In this document: piece after piece, positions 35,600 through 43,336 of the stretch
Layout: each line of letters opens with the position of its first letter
Numbering within the stretch: position 1 is the first letter of the stretch
Notes under the pieces: generated by a model
Database searches by the model: none
What the model saw: the letters and a program-made list of their open reading frames with translations, nothing else
Told to the model about the DNA's origin: nothing
Translations under genes and position numbers: made by a program
From: Paenibacillus radicis (ex Xue et al. 2023)
Lineage (GTDB): Bacteria > Bacillota > Bacilli > Paenibacillales > NBRC-103111
Direction of reading: 5' to 3'
Assembly: GCF_024722015.1 (NCBI RefSeq)
Contig: NZ_JANQBD010000027.1
Location: 1 to 64,000, forward strand
Length of the DNA: 64,000 bases

Positions 35600-36240
35600 T
35601 AAGGGATATTCTATATGCTAGAAACCATTTGATTATCATATTTTTTTCTTTTATGAAATGTAGCTGCCGAATCGAGGCTTATGTAACTTTATATAAAATT
35701 CCAATAGTAATTAGGCGCAACCTCAAAATCAGTGCTTGACCTTCCTTCGATCACCACCATTCCCACAAAATCCTGCAAACATACAGTTATTTTCTACCGA
35801 AATTGCTGTAGAGAGAACAAACCTGCAAAAGTACATCCATTTTCATGGAAAACGCTCCGGTACAGATAAGAATGAAAAAATAAATGCACATTTGCATGAA
35901 TTCAATTAGGCTTCGGATTTACCGGCCCAAAGGCTGCATAGATGCAGGTTTTCGGGAGAAGGCAATGGCTTTGATTCGAATAAATTCGATTAAAGTCGTT
36001 TGCGCTGTCATTAAACTTACATTCGGATTGAAGTTTCATCTTTCGTGTTCCGTTTTTTACCTTGTCATCCGGATACTTTTCTTTGTACCTCAGGCAATCG
36101 AACAAATATTGGCCAAATGTTTTTAGGGCTGTTCCGGTTTACGGATAAGAACTACACTCGCGCCCTATACCCAGATCAACCTCAGCGGAAATGATATCTG
36201 CTATTCCACAGCATCGTTCGCCAGCAAAAAACGAACGCAA
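35600..36240. other. Intergenic region with a decarboxylase gene fragment
   Basis: No intact gene. 36089-36150 is about 85 percent identical to 35439-35500 inside the decarboxylase gene, same strand, so it is a remnant of a second copy. The rest is AT-rich without recognisable signals. Confidence 0.6.
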
Positions 36241-36244
36241 ACAG

Positions 36245-36274
36245 CCCCGACTTCTCCACGAAGCCGGGGCTGTA
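36245..36274 (-). terminator. MFS gene terminator
   Basis: AGCCCCGGCTTCG / AGAAGTCGGGGCT on the minus strand with a short T-run, just after the MFS stop. Confidence 0.75.
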
Positions 36275-36295
36275 TTCATTGCAATAAGTAATGGA

Positions 36296-37495
36296 TTATG
36301 CTGCAGCAGATTTGCGTTCTGTGATATAACAAGCGATTCCCAAAATCAGAGCCAAACCTACGAGCACGGCACCGACCCAAGGGAGGGAGGCTATAGACAG
36401 ATGAGTGATGACCCATCCCCCAATGAAAGCACCGGCTGCATTTCCTAGATTACCGGCTGAATGACTGGAGGTAGAGGCAAGTGCTGGCGCTGCCTGTGCC
36501 AGGCTCATTACTCTTACTTGAAGTCCTGGAAACACAGCAAAGGAAGCAGCTCCCCACAGAAAAATAGTTATTACGGCAGCTGTTGGACTATAAATGGTAA
36601 AGGTGAAAAGGGTAAGGATGACACATATCATAAAGTAAAGCCCTAGTACAGAGGGCATCAGCTTCCAATCCGCAAGCTTCCCGCCGATGATGTTGCCGAA
36701 GGTCACTCCACAGCCGAATAATATTAGAATCCATGTTACGCTATGCTCGGCGAAACCAGTGATTTGCGTAAGCAGTGGCGTAATATAAGTGAATACGGCG
36801 AATAGGCCGGCGTTACCCAGTGCTCCGACCAGGAGGTATAGTAGAAGCTTGGGCTTGACTAGTGCACTAATCTGACGAGCGATACTCGCGGGCTTGTCTT
36901 GGCGAATTTGCGGGATGAAGATAAGGATCCCGATCAATGCAATGACTCCCATAATCGCAATTGCACCAAACGAGGATCGCCACCCCATATGTTGACCAAT
37001 AAATGTCCCGAGAGGAACACCGATTATATTTGCAATGGTTAGACCGGCCATCATAATAGAGACGGCTCCGGCACGCTTATCCGGGCGTACAAGATTGGAG
37101 GCGATAACAGCCCCAACTCCAAAGAATGTCCCATGAGTCAAAGCGGTTATCACGCGGGCTCCCATCATAATAGCGTAGCTTGGAGCAACAACAGAGATTC
37201 CGTTACCGAGAATAAATAAAACCATAAGCAGACATAATAGCTTCTTTTGCGGAATTCGGTGGGTTAGGACCGTTAGTATGGGAGCACCGATTGCAACTCC
37301 AAGTGCATACATCGTAATGAGTTGTCCTGCGGATGAGATGCTGACATTCAGATCCTCTGCGACATTAGGCAGAAGACCCATAATGACAAATTCAGTCATG
37401 CCGATTGCAAAGGCGCCAACAGTAAGAGAAAGTATAGAGAGGGGAAATGGTTCTTTGGTTGTTTGTTCCTTAATAATACGTTGTGATAACTCCAT
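36296..37495 (-). CDS. MFS transporter, DHA1 family (YdhP/AraJ-like)
   Basis: 399 residues, 12 predicted membrane segments. N-terminal FAIGMTEFVIMGLLPNVAEDL and the motif-A-like loop HRIPQKK between segments 2 and 3, plus GARVITALTHGTFFGVGAVIASNLV in segment 4, are typical of the DHA1 sugar/drug efflux group. It probably exports a small molecule by proton antiport. It stands alone. Substrate unknown. Confidence 0.88.
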   Translation of the reverse strand: MELSQRIIKEQTTKEPFPLSILSLTVGAFAIGMTEFVIMGLLPNVAEDLNVSISSAGQLITMYALGVAIGAPILTVLTHRIPQKKLLCLLMVLFILGNGISVVAPSYAIMMGARVITALTHGTFFGVGAVIASNLVRPDKRAGAVSIMMAGLTIANIIGVPLGTFIGQHMGWRSSFGAIAIMGVIALIGILIFIPQIRQDKPASIARQISALVKPKLLLYLLVGALGNAGLFAVFTYITPLLTQITGFAEHSVTWILILFGCGVTFGNIIGGKLADWKLMPSVLGLYFMICVILTLFTFTIYSPTAAVITIFLWGAASFAVFPGLQVRVMSLAQAAPALASTSSHSAGNLGNAAGAFIGGWVITHLSIASLPWVGAVLVGLALILGIACYITERKSAAA

Positions 37496-37817
37496 GATGT
37501 CAATATCAACCTTTCTCGGGTGTATAATAATGCTGTATTCTTAATCTTACAGTAAAGGTCAATAAGACCTGTTTCATATTATTAAATTTTTTGAGCGTAT
37601 AATCAAGTTTTTTCTTTTAAAGAATATGTAAAAGGTAAGCGAATAAAGCAGCATTCAAGTGATCGATTCTTCTTACATTCGTAGGAAATCGATCATTTTT
37701 TTTCGGATAATAGGCAAATCAGCAGTAAATGGCAGTGAAATGTATGGTTATGGCAGTACTTTTCGAGCTAGGATAGGCCTGTAAGCACCAGATCAATCCT
37801 ATTAGGAGGAATGTTCA
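37496..37817. other. Intergenic region with an orphan terminator-like hairpin
   Basis: A hairpin TGATCGATT / AATCGATCA followed by eight T lies at 37662-37699, with no gene ending before it. It could terminate an unannotated small RNA or attenuate the DinB gene downstream. Confidence 0.5.
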
Positions 37818-38291
37818 ATGTCACAAGCAATCATTCAAACTGCATTAAGCGCTCGTCAATTGGTATTGGGATCCGTACAGCAAATCCCCGAGGATTGGTA
37901 CGATATTCAACCTGATGCATTTCCGAATAACATAAGATGGAATATAGGGCATATGATTACGATGATGAATTGGTTTCTTACCGATATCGAAGGCTATCAA
38001 TTTGAATTACCTGATACTTATTCCTCAATATTTATGACTGGAACGAAACCAGAAGACTGGGCAGCTGCGCCTCCTTCAAAAGATGAACTGCTGGAGCAGT
38101 TGACTCGTCAATTTAATGCTATCGAAAAAGTTCCGGCAGATGTGCTTAATCAAGAGCTTCGAAGTCCATTTCTAATGGGGCCGTTGGAGTTCAAGTCTGC
38201 GGGTGAAGTGTTCAATTTCGCTATTGTTCATGAGGGAGTTCACTTGGGGATGATATCAGGCTTGGCTAAAGTGATTATTCATGACCTTTAG
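37818..38291 (+). CDS. DinB/YfiT-family protein
   Basis: 157 residues, four-helix bundle. Metal-ligand histidines of the DinB family are seen in NIRWNIGHMITMMNWF and in VHEGVHLGMISGL. Family members are divalent-metal proteins, several of them thiol transferases or stress proteins; the role here is unknown. AGGAGG ribosome site. Followed by its own terminator. Confidence 0.88.
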   Translation: MSQAIIQTALSARQLVLGSVQQIPEDWYDIQPDAFPNNIRWNIGHMITMMNWFLTDIEGYQFELPDTYSSIFMTGTKPEDWAAAPPSKDELLEQLTRQFNAIEKVPADVLNQELRSPFLMGPLEFKSAGEVFNFAIVHEGVHLGMISGLAKVIIHDL

Positions 38292-38326
38292 AAAGTTTAG
38301 GAAACACAGCTTAGTGTAAAGACGTG

Positions 38327-38383
38327 AAGCAGCGGCAACCCGGGACTTATGTTGATGTCCCGAGACGCCGCTGCTTTTTTTTG
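38327..38383 (+). terminator. DinB gene terminator
   Basis: AGCAGCGGC / GCCGCTGCT with an inner CGGGAC/GTCCCG pair and eight T. Confidence 0.9.
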
Positions 38384-38462
38384 CTAGCGCATCAAACCTT
38401 GGCCGTTCGGACTAAGTAACTCGCCGCGATACACAATGTTTATGGACTATATGTAGGGCAGA

Positions 38463-38663
38463 TCAGCTTTTGTCTCTTACCAAGGGATTCACCGGGCTCA
38501 AAGGAATACTAGGATTATAAACTAAAGAATCGGGTGGTGTATCAAAATAGGATAAGCTGCTGATGACTTCAGCATCTCCGATTAAAACTACGGAAGAACT
38601 ACCCACCCCGCCAATATCGATAATTTCGACATGAATACACTTGTTGTTTACCGTCATTTTCAT
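38463..38663 (-). CDS. GerPD-like spore protein, divergent copy
   Basis: About 66 residues. SSSVVLIGDAEVISSLSYFD and TPPDSLVYNPSIPLSP match GerPD, which has SSVFLIGDTE… and FDTPPES…. It is closer to that pattern than the GerPD-position gene inside the operon at 39854. GerP proteins build or open the coat passage that lets germinants reach their receptors. It is transcribed divergently from gerPA. The start is ATG 38663; a GTG at 38675 lies too near the ribosome site. Confidence 0.78.
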   Translation of the reverse strand: MKMTVNNKCIHVEIIDIGGVGSSSVVLIGDAEVISSLSYFDTPPDSLVYNPSIPLSPVNPLVRDKS

Positions 38664-38713
38664 TCTAAACAGCACTCCCTTTCATAAATCGATGAATACA
38701 CAGAAACTTCAGT

Positions 38714-38722
38714 CATAAAATA
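38714..38722 (+). promoter_or_regulatory. Candidate SigK -10 element of gerP
   Basis: CATAAAATA fits the SigK -10 consensus CATANNNTA. gerP operons are known to be SigK-dependent. The -35 (an ACA at 38698) is closer than ideal. Confidence 0.4.
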
Positions 38723-38757
38723 CAATAAGGACATTTTATTAATAAAGGATGTCGTGT

Positions 38758-39006
38758 ATGCCAGCAATTGTAGGTGCCATCAATGTGATCAGTGTCAGCG
38801 GTGTTTTTAATGTGGGTGATGTTGGCATTATTTCCCCAACCACCTACACTAAAACATATGCAGGAGGAGGATCATTCAATTCTGGTGAAACGCTGAATGT
38901 TAACAATTCTCCTAGTATTATCAATGTGTACGATTCCGAAGCCTTTGAACAAGATTTTGTTGTGCCGCAAGATCAAGGAATCCGAGAGGGGGATAAAAAA
39001 GAATGA
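38758..39006 (+). CDS. gerPA: Spore germination protein GerPA
   Basis: 82 residues. MPAIVGAINVISVSGVFNVGD then ISPTTYTKTYAGGGSFNSGE is the GerPA/GerPF signature. It precedes gerPB, which starts 4 bases before its stop. ATG 38758 follows AAAGGA; an in-frame ATG at 38749 is too close to it. Confidence 0.9.
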   Translation: MPAIVGAINVISVSGVFNVGDVGIISPTTYTKTYAGGGSFNSGETLNVNNSPSIINVYDSEAFEQDFVVPQDQGIREGDKKE

Positions 39007-39206
39007 ACTTTTTCATCCACCAAAACATTAACATTCATACCATTAAAGTGGAAGGGATCTCGAACTCTTCAGTACTTCAAATTGGCAGCGCGGGTATTAT
39101 TAGACCTATTTCACAGCTGTTTAATACGGGAGGCTTTAAAGAAGCCGCACCGGCTGCGGGAGCAACCAACATTCCTTTTATCCCATTGTCGGAGCCGAGA
39201 TTTTAA
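39003..39206 (+). CDS. gerPB: Spore germination protein GerPB
   Basis: 67 residues. MNFFIHQNINIHTIKVEGIS then SNSSVLQIGSAGIIRPIS and LFNTGG are diagnostic for GerPB. Overlaps gerPA by 4 bases (ATGA), so the two are translationally coupled. Confidence 0.92.
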   Translation: MNFFIHQNINIHTIKVEGISNSSVLQIGSAGIIRPISQLFNTGGFKEAAPAAGATNIPFIPLSEPRF

Positions 39207-39232
39207 TAAATGGTTGATTTTGCGGGGAAAGG

Positions 39233-39853
39233 TTGAATGGTATGCACTATATGGGCCCGGATATGTTGCGATATATGAAGCAAGTGAATGATTGTCTGCA
39301 GTATCTTAACCAACAAATACAACAAATGAATAATAAAATTCAAGAAATGGATGCAACAATAGGCGAGTTAAAGAAAAACAGCACACAGCCGCCTGTAATC
39401 CGAAATGAATATCGGTTTGATCTGTTGAAGGTAGAAAAGCTGGAGGGAACTTTGAACATAGGTCTCAATCCAACTCCAAACGCGTCGGATTCGTCTATTG
39501 AGGAATTTTCTATTGGCCAGTCACTGAATACTCCCAAGGTTACAGAGCAGCACAACCCCCAAATGTTCCATGGCATTCAGGAGCAGGTCCAAGATTATTT
39601 GAGCAGCGGTGCATATAGTGCCCTTGAAGCTTTTGAACATCAATATGAGTATCCTTTGGATGAGCCTTATCGCAAATTTATTGTGGAAGACGTGAAAAAA
39701 CAAATCGATCAACGGATCCGCTATTATTTACAGAAGCATCCGGAACCAACGGACAATACACAGGAGTCGATCATTGAAGAGGTCAAACGGGACATTGAAA
39801 AAACATTCGAAGCTTTTATAAGAAATTTGCCGCGGAAGGGGAATGAAAAATAA
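39233..39853 (+). CDS. gerPC: Spore germination protein GerPC
   Basis: 206 residues. An N-terminal coiled coil (VNDCLQYLNQQIQQMNNKI) is followed by NEYRFDLLKVEKLEGTLNIG, the conserved GerPC segment, and a charged helical C-terminus. It is the largest and best-ordered component of the GerP set. Its stop is directly followed by the gerPD start. Confidence 0.9.
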   Translation: MNGMHYMGPDMLRYMKQVNDCLQYLNQQIQQMNNKIQEMDATIGELKKNSTQPPVIRNEYRFDLLKVEKLEGTLNIGLNPTPNASDSSIEEFSIGQSLNTPKVTEQHNPQMFHGIQEQVQDYLSSGAYSALEAFEHQYEYPLDEPYRKFIVEDVKKQIDQRIRYYLQKHPEPTDNTQESIIEEVKRDIEKTFEAFIRNLPRKGNEK

Positions 39854-40027
39854 ATGGAGTTCACCGTAATTAACGGAGGGGTCGTAGTGGATTATATAGA
39901 AATTTCATATATAAGCATTTCGTCGACATTTATGGTAGGTGACATTTGTTCGATCTCCTTGATAAGCGCCTTCGATACACCTCCTGAGAAGGTCATTATT
40001 GGTGTTACGGTTCCTTTTGTAGTGTGA
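39854..40027 (+). CDS. gerPD: Spore germination protein GerPD (57 aa)
   Basis: A short gene easily missed: MEFTVINGGVVVDYIEISYI then SISSTFMVGDICSISLISAF and DTPPEKVI. The MEFxVIN start and FDTPPE motif are GerPD marks and it occupies the expected slot between gerPC and gerPE. It is less conserved than the divergent copy at 38463 (MVGDICSIS in place of LIGDAE…). It starts at the base after the gerPC stop. Confidence 0.85.
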   Translation: MEFTVINGGVVVDYIEISYISISSTFMVGDICSISLISAFDTPPEKVIIGVTVPFVV

Positions 40028-40070
40028 AGAATTCATCGATCGAAGTCTAGAGGCGAAGGAGGTATAGGCT

Positions 40071-40445
40071 TTGAACAACCGGATATCGACTGTGGGTACT
40101 ATTAGTGTAAACACTTTAGGTGATGCTACTGTATTTGAAGTTGGCGACTCGGAGACGATAGCCCCGTTTAATTATGTCATTGCTGTACAGCGTGAGAGAG
40201 CTATTTTTCTTGAAAGTGAATTTGATTTTAGTGATTACGCCATTTTCTCCATACCTCTTGAGCCACCTGAAATAAATGAAAACTTGACTATGACAAGAAT
40301 TAATGAATCGCCCAATATTGTGGTGCATAAAATATCTGTTTTTCTGGTGTCCTCCTCATCCGTTGTCCATATCGGTTCTAGCCAAACATTGAATGCCGAG
40401 TCACGGATTAAGCATATCCGGCATTTACTGAGAGAAAGGCCTTAG
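40071..40445 (+). CDS. gerPE: Spore germination protein GerPE
   Basis: 124 residues. RISTVGTISVNTLGDATVFEVGDSETI at the start and VSSSSVVHIGSSQTLNAESRIKHIR near the end fit GerPE. The TTG start follows GAAGGAGG. Confidence 0.88.
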   Translation: MNNRISTVGTISVNTLGDATVFEVGDSETIAPFNYVIAVQRERAIFLESEFDFSDYAIFSIPLEPPEINENLTMTRINESPNIVVHKISVFLVSSSSVVHIGSSQTLNAESRIKHIRHLLRERP

Positions 40446-40476
40446 AATATGAGTTTTCAGTTGGGAGGGGGCTGAT

Positions 40477-40689
40477 TTGCCTTCAATCGTTCAGTCTGTA
40501 AATATAAACAGCAATAGCGGTACGGTGAATTTCGGGGATACGTTAAGCATTTCCCCAACGAGCAGCAACAAAACAGTTTCTGGGCAAGGCGGAGGGAATA
40601 CAGGGAATTTGGTAAATACGTTAAACGGAGTTAGCGTAAACAATGTTTTTGAGCGTTCATTAGTGGATCAGCCAACGGCTAGCGTTTAA
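40477..40689 (+). CDS. gerPF: Spore germination protein GerPF
   Basis: 70 residues. MPSIVQSVNINSNSGTVNFG then DTLSISPTSSNKTVSGQGGG is the GerPF signature. TTG start after GGGAGGGGG. Last of the six gerP genes in the standard A-F order. Confidence 0.92.
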   Translation: MPSIVQSVNINSNSGTVNFGDTLSISPTSSNKTVSGQGGGNTGNLVNTLNGVSVNNVFERSLVDQPTASV

Positions 40690-40741
40690 ACAAGGTATGA
40701 GCCTTAAGGTTACATTAATGGTTAAAGGGAGATCATTCGGT

Positions 40742-41194
40742 ATGGATAAAAACAACAATCCTTTTTCTATTTTTGATTGGAAAAAATTCGAAGATTCCTT
40801 TGGGGGATTACCCCAACCATCCAAAGAAAAGAACGATGGTTCAACATGGGTTGAACAATACGTGCATGATATATTGAAGCAATCCATTCCACCCTTAAGC
40901 CAATCCGCGGGGACAGTTCAGTATAATACGGAAATTACAGAGACCGAACATGCTCTCCTGATGAAAATTAATATTCCGAGCCTGACAGACGCTAGAAATA
41001 TCAAAACCTATGTAGCTGTCAATCAAGTAAAGCTGGAAGCGAATGCCCATGATAAGCTTCAATTGATCCGGCTTCCTCACCCCGTTATTCCTGCCAGCTG
41101 CAAAGCGATTTATAAGGATGGAACCTTGCAATTACATATTCGAAAGCAAAGTAAGGATGAGCAGTTTTATGAAGTTGATGTGAAATACTCCTAA
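40742..41194 (+). CDS. GerT/CotP-like (Hsp20-fold) spore protein
   Basis: About 150 residues from ATG 40742 after AAAGGGAG. NPFSIFDWKKFEDSFGG and a C-terminal beta-rich segment (YNTEITETEHALLMKINIP…TYVAVNQVKLEA…LHIRKQ) resemble small heat-shock-like spore proteins such as GerT. It lies directly after gerPF and was probably cotranscribed in the mother cell. The assignment is by layout and not certain. Confidence 0.6.
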   Translation: MDKNNNPFSIFDWKKFEDSFGGLPQPSKEKNDGSTWVEQYVHDILKQSIPPLSQSAGTVQYNTEITETEHALLMKINIPSLTDARNIKTYVAVNQVKLEANAHDKLQLIRLPHPVIPASCKAIYKDGTLQLHIRKQSKDEQFYEVDVKYS

Positions 41195-41213
41195 GGGATT
41201 CCAATACATTTTA

Positions 41214-41240
41214 GCACCGCGTGGTACGCGGTTTTTTTGC
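41214..41240 (+). terminator. gerP operon terminator
   Basis: ACCGCGT-GGT-ACGCGGT followed by seven T. Confidence 0.88.
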
Positions 41241-41249
41241 ATTCATAGA

Positions 41250-41391
41250 ATTTATATGTTAGGGGCTCCCCGCAAAGTATCTGAATCAACTTCGAAGCAA
41301 GGCCCCACTTTGTGGGGTTATTATATGTTCGGGGCTCCCCGCAAAGTATTTGAATCAGCTTCGAAGCAAGACCCCACTTTGTGGGGTTGTT
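41250..41391 (+). repeat. Tandem duplicate of a 70-bp hairpin unit
   Basis: Two direct copies, each starting ATATGTT(A/C)GGGGCTCCCC and ending CCCCACTTTGTGGGGTT. Within each, CCCCGCAAAGT can pair with ACTTTGTGGGG. The copies differ at only a few positions. Their T-rich ends suggest terminator function. Confidence 0.85.
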
Positions 41392-41506
41392 TTCTGCTCA
41401 GCGCGCCTGTTATTTCACCAGACAAAGCTGGCAGGTGATTTAATACATACCTAGAATATATTAACAGTGTGAAGTTTAAACAAACCTTAATTGGATATAT
41501 ATACCT

Positions 41507-42280
41507 ATGAAAGCTGTCGTAACAGTAAAAAAAGAATGGGTGCTTGGTATTTTTCTATTAATAATCCCGTTCTTGTCCTCCTTCATTTTAACGCTTCCTG
41601 TATACAATAACTTTATTACATCTGGTGATCTTGTACACGTGAATAAGCTTGGCATAAAAGGGAATGTGTACTTTGCATTTGTCAGGAGCGGATATACCAA
41701 AAACTTATATGAAAAGTATTCGCTTATGTGGACATACAGTAACAATATTGAATTTCATCCTGTTGATGGATCGGAGATCGAGGAGCAGGAGGAAGAGCTG
41801 GATTATGAAGCAGACCTTAGGGATAATACGATACGGAGTGCGGTTAATGTTGCATCCAAAAATGCAGCAGGCGTAAACGGTCAAGAGATTGCGACAATGG
41901 ATAAAATGAAAGAAATCATTAAAAAATCTCAGAAGTATTATGGCGATTCCTTCGGCTTGATGGTAGCTATTGGATTAACGGAGGAATGGAATAAAGAGGA
42001 TTTTTCCCGAAATGGACGGTTCAAGCTTGCGGGTACAGGTACGATAAACCAAAAGATGCAAGTGGGACCTGTCGGGGGAATTCGTTATAAAGTGATCTCC
42101 GCGGAACGTAAAAAGATGCAATATTTCTTTGTGCCAAGCAGTGATTGGAAATCAGATGAAAACGGATTAAGCAATGTGGAGGAAGCTTTGCAGGTGGTAA
42201 AGGAAAGAAACATGAAGATTCAAATCGTGCCTGTAGCTACATTGGATGAAGCTGTTCAATTTCTAAGATCTTTACGATAA
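41507..42280 (+). CDS. Membrane-anchored Lon-S16-like protease (YlbL/SepM-related)
   Basis: 257 residues: N-terminal membrane segment (WVLGIFLLIIPFLSSFILTL), then an extracellular domain ending in a Lon-type (S16) fold. The Ser of YYGDSFGLMVAIGLT and the Lys of VGGIRYKVISAERK correspond to the Ser-Lys dyad of YlbL/SepM, and IQIVPVATLDEAVQFLRSL is their usual C-terminus. The PDZ domain of the standard proteins is not recognisable, and the region between membrane and protease is short. It heads a group with two membrane proteins. Substrate unknown. Confidence 0.75.
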   Translation: MKAVVTVKKEWVLGIFLLIIPFLSSFILTLPVYNNFITSGDLVHVNKLGIKGNVYFAFVRSGYTKNLYEKYSLMWTYSNNIEFHPVDGSEIEEQEEELDYEADLRDNTIRSAVNVASKNAAGVNGQEIATMDKMKEIIKKSQKYYGDSFGLMVAIGLTEEWNKEDFSRNGRFKLAGTGTINQKMQVGPVGGIRYKVISAERKKMQYFFVPSSDWKSDENGLSNVEEALQVVKERNMKIQIVPVATLDEAVQFLRSLR

Positions 42281-42298
42281 AGCAGGAGGTATTTCGGT

Positions 42299-42574
42299 TT
42301 GCCTACAACAAAATCCAATTCGACCGCAATCATTTTTTCTATGTTTTTGTGGGTGAGCTTCGGATTATCCGTTATTTCGGGTCTTTTTACATCCTTCTAT
42401 ATGGTGAATTTTGATTGGTATGAGAAGCACCTGGCTTCACTGGATCAATATTTTTCTATTACGACCAGGCTGCTTTATTATATGGAAATTGTCATTTTCT
42501 TAATTAAGGAGCTGCTTCCGTTTCTATCCAATCACTCCATGGGGGGCCGTCATACGGATGATGCCCTTGATTAA
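42299..42574 (+). CDS. Small hypothetical membrane protein
   Basis: 91 residues, two membrane segments (about 10-32 and 55-77). TTG start after AGGAGG. Overlaps the next gene by 17 bases, which implies coupling. No family recognised. Confidence 0.65.
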   Translation: MPTTKSNSTAIIFSMFLWVSFGLSVISGLFTSFYMVNFDWYEKHLASLDQYFSITTRLLYYMEIVIFLIKELLPFLSNHSMGGRHTDDALD

Positions 42575-43220
42575 TATATGGGGACTCGGGAGTACATTTG
42601 GCAATATCAGTAAGCTAATTAAACGTTATGACGAACGGATAAGCAGAAACATTAAATACTTGATTCCATTCCTGTATCTTACCTTTTTTGGCCTCAATAA
42701 TGTTAACAAATGGATTCAAAGACAGGATGCAGGCTCCAATGAACCGTTGCTGATTGTAGGCACTTTATTTGAAATAGCTTTTGCACTTGTACTTATTCTA
42801 ATGGCCGTTAATATTAATCGGGGAATGCTGCTGGTTAGTTCTTTTAATAAAGACAAAATGAACATGAAAGTTGAACCCAGACTTATTAAAACCATCCAGA
42901 GCTATATGCGGGCCTTTAACAGTATTTCAACAATTAAGAGCTTACTGACTGAGCAATTCATAAAGGATATGTACGTTTCGAGTCACTATGGCATAGATAA
43001 TGAGCTTACAACTGATGAGATGTTTAAGATTATTGAAATGAAAAATAAAGGAAAAGCAGAGCTAACCCTTTATACAATTGATGATTATGATGTTATTGAC
43101 GATGAGACCTTCGAAGTCTGCATCTCAAGGGAATTTGCGGGGGGCTATAAAGATAAAATACGTTATATATTGAAAAAGTATGGAGCAAGCTGGAAGTTTG
43201 ATCGTATCATTCGCTTCTAA
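42558..43220 (+). CDS. Hypothetical membrane protein
   Basis: 220 residues, two membrane segments (about 28-47 and 70-92) in the N-terminal half, then a soluble region of about 120 residues with alternating charged helices and a last strand (YRGG-less 'FAGGYKDKIRYILKKYGASWKF'-like end). Function unknown. Translationally coupled to the preceding membrane protein and near a secreted beta-helix protein. Confidence 0.6.
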   Translation: MMPLINIWGLGSTFGNISKLIKRYDERISRNIKYLIPFLYLTFFGLNNVNKWIQRQDAGSNEPLLIVGTLFEIAFALVLILMAVNINRGMLLVSSFNKDKMNMKVEPRLIKTIQSYMRAFNSISTIKSLLTEQFIKDMYVSSHYGIDNELTTDEMFKIIEMKNKGKAELTLYTIDDYDVIDDETFEVCISREFAGGYKDKIRYILKKYGASWKFDRIIRF

Positions 43221-43336
43221 TGCTAGAGATAATTCTACTAAAGTCTGTTCTACATTGTGACAAAATTTTTTGAGACTGTGTTGTACAATGAGAGAGGCGA
43301 TGGTAGAAAATAATCGATTAGGAAAGGTGAATGGTG

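Noticed and set aside
41250..41391. CRISPR-like direct repeats
   Set aside because: Only two adjacent units with no spacers between them, each self-complementary, and no cas gene in the window.
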